This document shows positions 44,723-53,378 of a stretch of DNA of 64,000 nucleotides, in pieces. The stretch lies in the NCBI RefSeq assembly GCF_005280735.1, contig NZ_CP040078.1, positions 2,604,001-2,668,000 on the forward strand, in the 5' to 3' direction. The notes beneath the pieces were generated by a model. That model searched no databases and was not told where the DNA came from. It was given only the letters and a program-made list of their open reading frames with translations. Each line of letters starts with the position of its first letter. Positions within the stretch are counted from its first letter, which is position 1. Source of the DNA: Trinickia violacea (GTDB lineage Bacteria > Pseudomonadota > Gammaproteobacteria > Burkholderiales > Burkholderiaceae). Both the position numbers and the translations under genes were made by a program.

Positions 44723-45394
44723 GTGTCGACGAAGAAGAGTCTTTCGGAAGACGCACAAGAAGTCTTCCGCGCCATTGCCCTGATCGAGCTTGGCGCACGC
44801 ATGCAAGTGCTCGAGAGCGAACTGACGCTGTCGCGCGACCGCATGATCCGGCTGTACCGCGAGGTCAAGGGCGTGTCGCCGCCGAAAGGCATGCTGCCGT
44901 TCTCGGCCGACTGGTACATGACGTGGCTCGCGAACATTCACGCGTCGCTCTTCTATAACACTTACCTGTTCCTGAAGAACGAAGCGCGCTGCTCGCATCT
45001 CGACGCGCTGACGAAGGGCTACCGCCTCTATCTCGAGCATTGCAAGCACAGCGGCGCGGAAGCCGTGCTCGACTTGACGCGCGCCTGGACACTCGTGCGC
45101 TTCTTCGACGCCGACCTGCTCCAGCTCACGCGCTGCTGCCGTTGCAGCGGCAAGTTCGTCGCGCACAAGCACGACTTGCAGCACAACGTCGTGTGCGGCG
45201 CATGCCAGCCGCCGTCGCGCGCCGGCAAGACGAAGAAAGCCGCTGCGGCCAAGGAAGCGGCCGAGCTGATCGAAATCCCGGCCATCGTCGAGATGACGGT
45301 GGAAGACGATGCGGCAACCGTTGTGCCGCTGCCGATCGCCGCTCAAATGCAGCCTATGCCGCCACGACAAGCGGCGGTGGCTTGCGCTGCCTGA
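44723..45394 (+). CDS. flhC: FlhC, flagellar master regulator subunit
   Basis: 223 residues from a GTG preceded by AAGGAG. The core (IALIELGARMQVLESELTLSRDRMIRLYREVKG.., LPFSADWYMTW) and the zinc-binding cysteines (CCRCSGKF ... VVCGACQPP) are typical. FlhC carries most of the DNA-binding specificity of the complex. The C-terminal 40 residues after the zinc site are a longer, Ala-rich tail of the sort seen in Burkholderia relatives. The ORF opening at 44471 is an out-of-start extension across flhD. Confidence 0.95.
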   Translation: MSTKKSLSEDAQEVFRAIALIELGARMQVLESELTLSRDRMIRLYREVKGVSPPKGMLPFSADWYMTWLANIHASLFYNTYLFLKNEARCSHLDALTKGYRLYLEHCKHSGAEAVLDLTRAWTLVRFFDADLLQLTRCCRCSGKFVAHKHDLQHNVVCGACQPPSRAGKTKKAAAAKEAAELIEIPAIVEMTVEDDAATVVPLPIAAQMQPMPPRQAAVACAA

Positions 45395-45467
45395 GACGCG
45401 CAAGCGGCTTCAAGCGACGCTCGCCTGACCGGATCGTGCTCAGGCGAGCGTCTCCCCTCTTTCGCGT

Positions 45468-46739
45468 TCACCGATACAACGACGGCTCCGGCAACGCGCC
45501 GCGCCGGGGCTTCGCCGACAGAGGCTCGATGCGGCCGACAATCACGAGATAGCTGAACGCACCGAGCAGGCAGAACGCGCCGGCAACGACGAGCGGCACC
45601 GTGAACGAGCCCTTCGTGAGCTGGACCATCAGGCCGGTGAACGTCGTGATCACAATGCCCGCGAGATTCGACGCGAAGTTCTGAATACCGCCGATCGACG
45701 CAACGTGACGCGGCGTCGGCGCGACGTCGCCCGGCAGCGCCCAGATGCTGGCCGCGGCGAACGCGAGGCTGCCGTAAGCGATGCCGAAGAACGCGAGCAT
45801 CAGCCACGTGTTCGACGTGAACGCGGAAAGCGTGATCGTCGACGACATCAGCATCCCGCCGACCATGCAGGTCTTGCGCGCCGCGGTGAGGCTCCAGCCG
45901 CGGCGATAGATCGCGTCCGACACCCAGCCGCCGAGCCAGCCGGACGGTATCGCCATCAGCGCCGGAATCATGCCGAGCGTGCCGAGCGACTTCAGCGAGA
46001 AGCCGCGTGTCTCGACGAGGTAGCTCGGGAACCACGTGATGAAGAAGTAGATCGCGAAGTTCAGGCAGAAGAAGCCGAGCATCATCCCCCACATCGTGCG
46101 GTGGCGGAACAGCGAAGCCCATGTGACGTCGCCGCCGGCGTCCTTCGAGGTGAGGGCTTCCGCGTGCGCCGACGCGTCCTCGTCCGGGTTGCGGTAGACG
46201 ACAAGCCAGCCGAGCACCCAGATCACGCCAAGCAGGCCGGTCAGCACGAACGCGGCCTTCCAGCCCATCGTGCTGACGATGAGCGCGATGAGCGGAATCG
46301 ACACCGCGGACCCGACGCGCGAGCCGCTGTCGAAGAGGCTCGTCGCGAGCGCGCGCTGCTCCGGACGAAACCACTGGCTGACGAGCTTGGCACATGACGG
46401 ATACGCACCGGCCTCGCCTACGCCGAGCATCAGCCGGCAGCCGAACATTGCGGCGACGCTCGACGCGCCCGCCGTGAGCGCCGTGAACAGCGACCACCAG
46501 CCGACCGCGAGCGGCAGCGCGATCCTCGCGCCGACGCGATCGACGAACCACCCGAACGGCATCTGCATGAGCGCATAGGTCCAGAAGAATCCGCTCAACA
46601 GCAGGCCCATCTGCGCGGGGCCGATGTCGAGTGCCTTCTGGATGTCCGGCGCGGCCACGGCCATGTTGGCGCGATCGATGTAGTTGATCGCGATCGCGAG
46701 AAAGCAAAGAAAGATGACCATCCAACGCATTTTCTTCAT
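45468..46739 (-). CDS. MFS transporter, anion:cation symporter family
   Basis: 423 residues, twelve membrane helices. The N-terminal MVIFLCFLAIAINYIDRANMAVAAP is the hallmark of the ACS branch (glucarate/galactonate/hexuronate and phthalate carriers); a D-R-x-G-x-R loop (DRVGARIALP) follows helix 2. The substrate is probably an organic or sugar acid. ATG at 46739 has GGAG upstream. A very long frame (to 48272) continues through the next gene by chance and is not real. Confidence 0.9.
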   Translation of the reverse strand: MKKMRWMVIFLCFLAIAINYIDRANMAVAAPDIQKALDIGPAQMGLLLSGFFWTYALMQMPFGWFVDRVGARIALPLAVGWWSLFTALTAGASSVAAMFGCRLMLGVGEAGAYPSCAKLVSQWFRPEQRALATSLFDSGSRVGSAVSIPLIALIVSTMGWKAAFVLTGLLGVIWVLGWLVVYRNPDEDASAHAEALTSKDAGGDVTWASLFRHRTMWGMMLGFFCLNFAIYFFITWFPSYLVETRGFSLKSLGTLGMIPALMAIPSGWLGGWVSDAIYRRGWSLTAARKTCMVGGMLMSSTITLSAFTSNTWLMLAFFGIAYGSLAFAAASIWALPGDVAPTPRHVASIGGIQNFASNLAGIVITTFTGLMVQLTKGSFTVPLVVAGAFCLLGAFSYLVIVGRIEPLSAKPRRGALPEPSLYR

Positions 46740-46786
46740 GAACTTGTCTCCCCCTGGGCATCGACAATCGCCGCACTGGCCCGGGC

Positions 46787-48187
46787 TCAGCCCGAAGCGC
46801 CGCCGTGACGCATGACGAGTTGCCGTGACGACAGCTTGCAGCCGACGTAGTAGACCAGCGATGTCAGCGACAGACCGACAATCCACGATATGTCCGCGCC
46901 GCCGAGCCGGTTCGCCAATTCGCCCGTGTAGATATCGGTTGCCATGAACGGGGCTTGCGCGGCGATTCCGATGAAGTACGAGACGACCGCGGTCGTGTTG
47001 AAGCGCCCGTAGATTCCGCCGTCCTGACGGAAGAACGACGCCACGTCGTAATCGCCATGGCAGACGAGGTAGTAGTCGACCAGGTTGATGGCAGTCCACG
47101 GCACGAGCACGTACAGCAGCAGCAAAATGAAATTCGTGTAGCCGACCAGGAAGTTGTCCTGACCGAACAGCGCGATCGCCAGCGAGGCACCGCACAGCAC
47201 GATCGCGGTGACGACGCGGGCGCGAGCCTTGCCCGACCACGACGGGAACAGCGTCTGGAGAACGGTGATGCTCGACAGCGCGCCGCAATACAGCTCCATC
47301 GCATTGCTGGACGCGATGCCGAACGTCAACACGACGATCACCAGCACGCTGATCCCCTGCGTCAATTCCGTGAGACCGTTCACGACGTTGCCGTCGGGCG
47401 TGGCAAGACCGACCAGGCAGCCGAGCAGCATCGGAAAGTACGATCCGAGCACGCATCCCCAGTAGCTGGACCAGAACGCGGTACGCGGCCCCGTATCGGG
47501 CGGCAGGTAGCGCGAATAATCGGAAACGTACGGCGCATACGCGATCTGCCAGAGCGCCGCCACCGACATCGCGCCGAGAAAGCCGGGCAGGTTGAGCGAG
47601 TGCTTTGAGAACGTATCGTCCGGCAGCCCGTGCACGAAGAAAATCCAGACGAACGCCAGTACGAGCACGCTGCCGGAGCACCAACTCAGCAGCCGCGCAT
47701 ACGCGTGGATCAGCTTGTAGCCGTAGATCGAGCCAAGCAGGCTGATCAACGCGATCACCACGACGCCTGCATCGAGCGGCACATCCGGGCTGAGACTGTG
47801 CAGCGCCTGGCCGCCGAACACGCAATTCGACGCGAAGAAGCCGACGTACATGACCACGACGAGCGCGACGACCAGCAACGATCCGAAGGAGCCGAACTGT
47901 CCGCGGGTCTGGATCATCTGCGGAACGCCGAGCTGAGGCCCCTGGGCGGAATGCAGCGCCATGAACACCGCGCCGATCAGGCTGCCGACCAGCGTGGCGA
48001 GCGCGGCCCACCAGAAAGGCAGTTTGAATACCGTCGTGGCGAGCGAGCCGGTGACGATCGTCAGCATCATGATGTTCGAGCCGAACCAGATCGTGAACAG
48101 ATCCCGTGCGCTGCCATGCCTTTGGGACAGCGGGATCGGTTGTATCGTGCTTGACTCGAGATGGGAGTGTCTCTCTCCGTGACTCAT
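46787..48187 (-). CDS. NCS1-family permease (cytosine/purine/allantoin type)
   Basis: 466 residues with about twelve membrane helices. The segment SARDLFTIWFGSNIMMLTIVTGSLA near the start and ALWQIAYAPYVSDYSRYLP in the middle are characteristic of nucleobase:cation symporter-1 proteins such as CodB-like permeases. It imports a nucleobase, hydantoin or related compound by sodium or proton symport. 47 bp separate it from the MFS gene downstream, so the two may share a transcript; no enzyme gene accompanies them to fix the substrate. Confidence 0.88.
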   Translation of the reverse strand: MSHGERHSHLESSTIQPIPLSQRHGSARDLFTIWFGSNIMMLTIVTGSLATTVFKLPFWWAALATLVGSLIGAVFMALHSAQGPQLGVPQMIQTRGQFGSFGSLLVVALVVVMYVGFFASNCVFGGQALHSLSPDVPLDAGVVVIALISLLGSIYGYKLIHAYARLLSWCSGSVLVLAFVWIFFVHGLPDDTFSKHSLNLPGFLGAMSVAALWQIAYAPYVSDYSRYLPPDTGPRTAFWSSYWGCVLGSYFPMLLGCLVGLATPDGNVVNGLTELTQGISVLVIVVLTFGIASSNAMELYCGALSSITVLQTLFPSWSGKARARVVTAIVLCGASLAIALFGQDNFLVGYTNFILLLLYVLVPWTAINLVDYYLVCHGDYDVASFFRQDGGIYGRFNTTAVVSYFIGIAAQAPFMATDIYTGELANRLGGADISWIVGLSLTSLVYYVGCKLSSRQLVMRHGGASG

Positions 48188-48519
48188 GGCGTCTCCTTGT
48201 ATCTGTAGTGATGTGCTTCAGCTTGCAGGCCGGCGCAGCGAACCCCTGGGGAATGCAAGCGCACCGAGTCAAGAAGGATTCCTGATTACCTGAACTGCGA
48301 AACCGTGACCGTCTGAAAGCAAATATGAACGAGCACGACCGCCGTCAATGACCGTCACGAGTCACGGCAACTGACGGGCGGTACAACCTTCGGTCAACAG
48401 AAAGAGATTTGAAAGAATGGATTTTCTTCTCACCGAATAGATTTATCCTATTCAGCGATCGAGCCCGCGCAGAGCCGAGGGGAATTGAAGATCGTGAATG
48501 ACGGCCGGGCAGTCGCGCA
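48188..48519. other. Intergenic region upstream of the NCS1 permease
   Basis: About 330 bp that must contain the promoter for the permease-MFS pair and the end of the tssJ transcript. No gene, strong terminator or clear operator was found. Confidence 0.4.
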
Positions 48520-49050
48520 TTACCGCGATGTGTTGTCAGGGGCGGCGCCACCGGCAAGCAAGAGCTGGTCGACCAGCTCGAGCTTCAACGGCTTGTCCGC
48601 GTCGAGCTTCTTTTTCTCGATCAGGTACTTCCAGCCATCGCCATTGCCGGGGTTGCGGTAGAACGCCACGATCGCGACGTATTGCGTGTCGGCCTGCATC
48701 GGTTGCGAAAGGCTCGCTGACGCACCCGGGTTCAACACGGATGCCATGCTCGTCTGCAGGTCCTGGGCAAGCACGGTCCGGTCGTTCTTCAGCAAGTCCT
48801 CGTAGGACGCGCCATCGAACATCTTGCGATCCTTCAACTGGTACACGCGTACCGCGACCGACGTCGCGCGACCGGCTTCGTCGGGATTCAATGCGCCCCG
48901 AGCGGACAGATCGACGTTGAGCACCTTGACCTGCTTGTAGAACACCGCGTGATACGCGCTCGACGAGGCGTCCGAGACGGATTGCCAAGCGCCGCAGGCC
49001 GACAGCAGCAGAACGGATGCAAGAGTTGGAATGGCGAAACGGAAGGACAT
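48520..49050 (-). CDS. tssJ: TssJ, type VI secretion outer-membrane lipoprotein
   Basis: 176 residues. Signal peptide with lipobox VLLLSAC (Cys at about residue 19), then a transthyretin-like beta domain (VRVYQLKDRKMFDGASYEDLLKND, VAIVAFYRNP) diagnostic of TssJ. It anchors the TssLM complex to the outer membrane. GGAG lies eight bases before the ATG at 49050. The gene looks intact, but TssL, TssM and TssK are absent from the window and neighbours are truncated, so the system is probably dead. Confidence 0.92.
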   Translation of the reverse strand: MSFRFAIPTLASVLLLSACGAWQSVSDASSSAYHAVFYKQVKVLNVDLSARGALNPDEAGRATSVAVRVYQLKDRKMFDGASYEDLLKNDRTVLAQDLQTSMASVLNPGASASLSQPMQADTQYVAIVAFYRNPGNGDGWKYLIEKKKLDADKPLKLELVDQLLLAGGAAPDNTSR

Positions 49051-49063
49051 CAATATTCTCCGG

Positions 49064-50254
49064 TCATGCATGTCGTGGGCTCAGGTATGGATTGGGTCCT
49101 GGCGCAGGGAACGCTTCATGGACGCCGAGCGCGATGTCGATCAGGCGTTCTTCGTCGGCGGGCAGCACGGTGGTCCAGCCGAGGCGCGGCGCGGGGCCCG
49201 TATCGGCCAGGCCGATTGCCGGCCGGGGCGCGAGCCGCGACGACACTTCCATGCGCAGATGCACGTCGGCCTTGACGCCGACATACAGCTGCACGAAAGC
49301 CATCAGATCACGATGCAGCGCCCCGCCGGGCAGCAGGCCGTGCGCCTGTTGCGCATCGGCGGGCTGCAGCGTCACGCGCACCGCGCGGCTGCGATACGCC
49401 ATCCGTTTGCCCAGCACGTAGCCGCCGCCCAGACCGCCGCGCTTCCCGCTTTCCGGCATCCCCGCGGCGTCACCGGCCGAAGTGAGCGGCCGCGCTCGAC
49501 CGGTCGACGTCACGACGGGCCAGAACTCGTCGACCCGCACACCGACACGCGGGATCGCCAACGCCACGACACCCGCCAATCCTTCCGGCGTGCGGGTGCG
49601 CTGAATCAGGAGCCCCAGCAGCGCCAACATCCGCGAATCCGGCAAGCCCGCACGCTTCGGCTTATCGCCCCAGCCGAACCCCGCCAGACACAGCAGGTTG
49701 CGCGAATGCCCGTCGATGCCGCCGGGCCTGAAGTGCTCCGGATAGCGGTACTTCCGCCAGGCTCGATACAGCAGCGTGACGTAGCGGTGATTGAACTGGT
49801 CGAGAAACGCTTCCACCACCTCGTGGCCCTCTTCGCGCAGCACGATCTCGTCGATCATGTGCGAGGGCATCGCCGCGTCGACGCCGTACAAGCCCATGAA
49901 CGTCGTGCGTACCGTCGGCGGCGCATCGGGTCCATAGGTGTCGGCCCCGTCATCGAACTCGATCGCGGCGATCTCGCCAGCCGGAAAGCCGAGGCGCGGG
50001 CGCGGCCGGAACCGCACGGGCTCATGCCCTGCCGTATCGCGCGTGCCGAAGCCTGGCACCTCCGGCGTACGCACTTCGAGCAGCCGGCACAGCTGCATGA
50101 AGTTCATCCGCGGCGCGCGCGCCAGCAGCGACGCGACCAGCGGGTCGAGATTGGGCAGCTCGTCCCCTGCCCCAAGGGCACTTCCTGCGGGGCGTCCCCC
50201 AGGGGGATTTCCTGCGGGGCACAAGGGGACTTCCTGCGGCGCGAGTGAACTCAT
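49064..50254 (-). CDS. tssG: TssG, type VI secretion baseplate protein
   Basis: 396 residues. Conserved TssG (ImpH/VasB) sequence begins at about residue 40 (LVASLLARAPRMNFMQLCRLLEV) and runs to the end (FVQLYVGVKADVHLRMEV, LGWTTVLP). The first 35 residues are a Pro/Gly-rich tail encoded by a repeated GC-rich element and are not usual in the family. The start overlaps the tssF stop (ATGA) and tssJ follows after 13 bp, so the order is tssF-tssG-tssJ. TssG joins TssF in the wedge of the baseplate. Confidence 0.9.
   Translation of the reverse strand: MSSLAPQEVPLCPAGNPPGGRPAGSALGAGDELPNLDPLVASLLARAPRMNFMQLCRLLEVRTPEVPGFGTRDTAGHEPVRFRPRPRLGFPAGEIAAIEFDDGADTYGPDAPPTVRTTFMGLYGVDAAMPSHMIDEIVLREEGHEVVEAFLDQFNHRYVTLLYRAWRKYRYPEHFRPGGIDGHSRNLLCLAGFGWGDKPKRAGLPDSRMLALLGLLIQRTRTPEGLAGVVALAIPRVGVRVDEFWPVVTSTGRARPLTSAGDAAGMPESGKRGGLGGGYVLGKRMAYRSRAVRVTLQPADAQQAHGLLPGGALHRDLMAFVQLYVGVKADVHLRMEVSSRLAPRPAIGLADTGPAPRLGWTTVLPADEERLIDIALGVHEAFPAPGPNPYLSPRHA
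50175..50242. repeat. Imperfect GC-rich repeats inside the 5' end of tssG
   Basis: Three copies of a unit containing TTCCTGCGG (50182, 50209, 50231), preceded by runs of G and followed by GGGC, with a CCCCCAGGGGG palindrome between copies 1 and 2. It encodes APQEVPLCPAGNPPGGRPAG in TssG. Looks like an invading intergenic-type repeat kept in frame. Confidence 0.6.
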
Positions 50255-50655
50255 AGCGGCGCTCGCTCAGCCTTGCTGCGCGGCCATTCGATCCGGGCCT
50301 GCGAGGGCAGGCTGATGATCGTGAGTTTCGTGAACAGGTTGATGTCGGCGTAGAGCGCGAAGAACCGGTGCAGCAGTTCGCCGAACAGCATCACGTCGCC
50401 CTCGCCGGCGAACGCGTGACTGTCGAGCGTCACCTCGATCAGCGCGCCCCGCTCGACCGAGCCGCCCGACACTTCCTCGATCAGCTCCTGTGACACCCAC
50501 AGGATGCCCGCGAGCCGTCGGCGGTTCAGTTCGTCGTTGGTCCAGTCGTAGAGTGCGAGCGCCCCGCTCAGTACTTCCGCGTTCATCATCGACAGGAAGT
50601 TCGGCGCCAGATGCGACAGCACACGCCATTGGAAACGGTCTTCCGTCGGCGGGTA
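50251..50655 (-). pseudogene. tssF: TssF, C-terminal remnant (about 130 of about 600 residues)
   Basis: The frame reads back from the stop at 50251 through SLPSQARIEWPR, LFGELLHRFFALYADINLFTKLTI and FQWRVLSHLAPNFLSMMNAE to YPPTEDR, all typical of the C-terminal fifth of TssF/VasA. At 50655 homology ends: the next codon is a stop, and the opposite strand becomes clpV. More than three quarters of the gene is missing. A GTG at 50622 could start a 123-residue fragment, but this would not be a functional baseplate protein. Confidence 0.88.
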
Positions 50656-51391
50656 TCAGGAATCGCACACGGTCTCGCAGCTGAAGGGGTCGCCCCCAGG
50701 ATATGTCGGCTACGGCCGCGGCGGCATCTTGACCGAAGCGGTACGGCAGCGTCCGTACAGCGTGGTGCTGCTCGATGAAGTCGAAAAGGCTCACCGCGAC
50801 GTGCTCGACATGTTCTATCAGGTGTTCGATCGCGGCATGATGCGCGACGGCGAAGGGCGGGAGATCGACTTCCGCCATTGCGTGATCCTGATGACCTCCA
50901 ATCTCGGCAGTGCGCAGATCGACGAGGTCACCGCCGACCATCCGGAAATCTCGCAGGCGGCGCTGCTCGAGGCGATTCACCCGCAGCTCGTGGCGCACTT
51001 CCAGCCGGCCCTGCTCGCGCGCTTCCAGTCACTCGTCTACCGGCCGCTCGACGCCGCCGCGCTCGCATCGATCGTGGGGCTCAAGCTGTCGAAGATCGCC
51101 GGCCGCCTGCGCCGGCAGCACGACGTCGAACTGGCGTGCGACGACTCGCTGATCGGCGCGATGGCGGCGCTTTGCCTTGCGCGCGAATCCGGTGCACGCA
51201 ACGTCGATGCGTTCCTCAACCAGCGCATTCTGCCCACGGTCTCCTGTGAACTGCTCGCGCGCATGGCCGCCGGTGCCGCGCCCGCGAAGATCGTGTTGTC
51301 GAGCTCGGCCGAGGGTAGCTTGACGATCGATTTCGTCGAGCGGGACGACGTTGCGGCCGGCACGGCCGAGCCGGCATCCGCCGCGGTGTAA
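50654..51391 (+). pseudogene. clpV: ClpV/TssH, C-terminal remnant of the T6SS AAA+ ATPase
   Basis: From YQESHTVSQLKGSPPGYVGYG through VVLLDEVEKAH (second Walker B), ILMTSNLGSAQI and the C-terminal domain (HPQLVAHFQPALLARFQSLVYRPL, ARNVDAFLNQRILP) the frame is ClpV. About 245 residues of nearly 900 remain; the N-domain, the first ATPase module and the second Walker A are gone. The break at 50654 abuts the tssF remnant head to head. A TTG near 50729 might start a fragment, but it could not recycle sheath. tssE follows 15 bp after the stop. Confidence 0.9.
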
Positions 51392-51406
51392 CGGGAGACG
51401 AGGACC

Positions 51407-51832
51407 ATGCAGGCAGGCCCCTCCCTCTACGACATGCTGCTCGGCCAGATCGGCGGCGAGCCGCTTGACGCTTACGACGACCGGACGCTCGAGTGCATGA
51501 GCGTGCAGCAGAACGTGCAGCGCATCTTGAACACGCGAGCCGGGGCGCTCAAGCATCTGCCCGACTACGGTCTGCCGGACCTGACGAACATCTACAAGGC
51601 ACTGCCGGCGTCCGCACACATGCTCAAGCAGCAAATGGAAGCGACCCTGCTGAAGTACGAGCCGCGCATCCGGTCAATCGACGTCGACATCCTCGAGAAT
51701 GACGACCCGGGCGTACTCGTGAGCTTCGAGATGACGTGCCATCTGAAGAAGGCCGGGCTCGTGCGCTTCGGCACGTACTTCGAGCCGCCCGGCCGCATGT
51801 GGGTGAAACGCAGGGTTCAGGAGCGCGGGTAA
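51407..51832 (+). CDS. tssE: TssE, type VI secretion baseplate protein (gp25-like)
   Basis: 141 residues of the GPW/gp25 family: SLYDMLLGQIGG near the start, VQQNVQRILNTRAGALKHLPDYGLPDL in the middle (containing the conserved NTR...PDYG), and a beta-rich C-terminus. Gp25-like subunit that seeds the contractile sheath. A GGGAGACGAGGA stretch precedes the ATG. Its last 16 bp overlap the opcM gene on the other strand. Intact by itself, in a broken cluster. Confidence 0.88.
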   Translation: MQAGPSLYDMLLGQIGGEPLDAYDDRTLECMSVQQNVQRILNTRAGALKHLPDYGLPDLTNIYKALPASAHMLKQQMEATLLKYEPRIRSIDVDILENDDPGVLVSFEMTCHLKKAGLVRFGTYFEPPGRMWVKRRVQERG

Positions 51833-53367
51833 TTCGGCGACCGTTCGTGGGCACCACCCGGATCGGCCGCGCCAACGTCTTCGGCCTTCACCTCCCCCCA
51901 ACCGCCGCCCAGCGCGCGAATCAGATTGACCGTCGCCACCGCCTGCGCGCCGTTGAGCTGGCTCGCCTGAACCTGCGAGACCAGCACCGTGCGCTCGCCG
52001 TCGAGTACGTTGAGATAGTCGACCTCGCCTTCCTTGTACTGCGTGTCCGATAGATGCGACGCCCGCTCCGAGGCCGCGACCGCCTCGTTCTGCTGGTGAA
52101 TCTGATCGTCGAGCAAACGCAGATCGGAAAGGTTGTCTTCGACTTCGCGGAACGCGATGAGCACCTGCTGGCGATACTGCGCGACGTTCTCGTCGTACTG
52201 CGCATTGGCCTGCTGGACACCCGCCTTGCGCTTTCCGCCGTCGAACAGCGGCATCGTCAATGCGGTTCCGGCAATCGGCCCGAGCAGGAACGCGCGGCTC
52301 GACCACTTGAACAAATCGCCCAAGGTCGCCGACTCGAAGCCGAACGCACCCGTGATATCGAGCTGCGGGAAATACGCGGATTTCGCGAGACCGATACGCG
52401 CATTCGCTGCCTGCATCGCACGCTCCGCTGCCGCGACATCGGGGCGGCGTTCGAGCAGCGCCGATGGCAAGCCCGGCGGCACGCGCGCTGTCACCGGATC
52501 GAGCGGCGTCTCCGGGAACGAGAAATCGGCGGGCGCCTTCCCGAGCAGAATCGCGAGGCTATGCTCCGACGCCGCGCGCTGCCGCGCAATGCCGACCGCA
52601 TCCGCACGCGCGGTCGCCAGCGAGTTCCTCGCCTGCGCGACATCGAGCTCGCTGATGTCGCCTTCCTTGAAGCGCCGCTCGACGAGCTGCAAGCCGTCTT
52701 CACGCAAGGCGACCGTGCGGCGATACAGGTCTTGCTCCGTATCCAGCTCGCGCAGCGAGAAGTAATTCGCCGCCACATCCGCTTGCAGCGAGAGCTGCAC
52801 CGAACGGAACAGCGCTTCGCTCTGCTGTGCATCGGCGCGCGACGCCGCCACATTCGAGCTCACGCGGCCGAACAAGTCCGCCTCGTAAGAGACGGTCGTC
52901 TGGGCGCGCCATAGCGTCGTTGCCACGCCTCCGGAATTCTGCGGCAGGAATTGCGAAGCCGGAGACGCATGCTCGCGCGTCGGGCCGAAGCCCGCATCGA
53001 TCTGCGGGAACCAAGCGGAGCGAGCCGATGCGAGCAGCGCGCGCGATTGCTGCACGCGTGCGGCCGCCGCCTTCAAATCCTGGTTGGCGGCAAGCGCCTG
53101 CTGTTCCAGATCGTTGAGCTTCGCGTCGCCGAAGATCGTCCACCATTGCCCGCGATGCGCGTCATCGGCCGGCTCGGCGACTTTCCACGTTCCCTCGTTT
53201 TGCGCGTTGGCGGCCGGCGCTTCCTTGAAGGCCGCCGGCGCCTGAACGTCTGGCCGTTGGTACTTCGGCCCCACCGCGCAGGCCGCGAGCAAGCTGAGCA
53301 TCAATCCGCTCAGGAGCGCACCGCGCGCCATGCGCGTCCACCCGGTAACAGAATCAAATCGTTTCAT
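51817..53367 (-). CDS. opcM: OpcM/OprC-type outer-membrane efflux lipoprotein
   Basis: 516 residues of the NodT/OprM family. Lipobox LLAAC in the signal peptide (Cys about residue 30), AVGPKYQRPDVQAP after it, two TolC-like repeats with GQWWTIFGDAKLNDLEQQALAAN and RRPDVAAAERAMQAANARIG. It is the outer-membrane channel of the RND pump encoded just upstream (11 bp from ceoB). GAGGA precedes the ATG at 53367. The last position in llpE-ceoA-ceoB-opcM matches the Burkholderia operon. Confidence 0.93.
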   Translation of the reverse strand: MKRFDSVTGWTRMARGALLSGLMLSLLAACAVGPKYQRPDVQAPAAFKEAPAANAQNEGTWKVAEPADDAHRGQWWTIFGDAKLNDLEQQALAANQDLKAAAARVQQSRALLASARSAWFPQIDAGFGPTREHASPASQFLPQNSGGVATTLWRAQTTVSYEADLFGRVSSNVAASRADAQQSEALFRSVQLSLQADVAANYFSLRELDTEQDLYRRTVALREDGLQLVERRFKEGDISELDVAQARNSLATARADAVGIARQRAASEHSLAILLGKAPADFSFPETPLDPVTARVPPGLPSALLERRPDVAAAERAMQAANARIGLAKSAYFPQLDITGAFGFESATLGDLFKWSSRAFLLGPIAGTALTMPLFDGGKRKAGVQQANAQYDENVAQYRQQVLIAFREVEDNLSDLRLLDDQIHQQNEAVAASERASHLSDTQYKEGEVDYLNVLDGERTVLVSQVQASQLNGAQAVATVNLIRALGGGWGEVKAEDVGAADPGGAHERSPNYPRS

Positions 53368-53378
53368 TGTTTTTTTCC

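Noticed and set aside
46740..48272. Upstream continuation of the MFS frame, giving a 934-codon ORF
   Set aside because: The first 500 codons are an out-of-frame shadow of the NCS1 permease; only the part from 46739 is a transporter.
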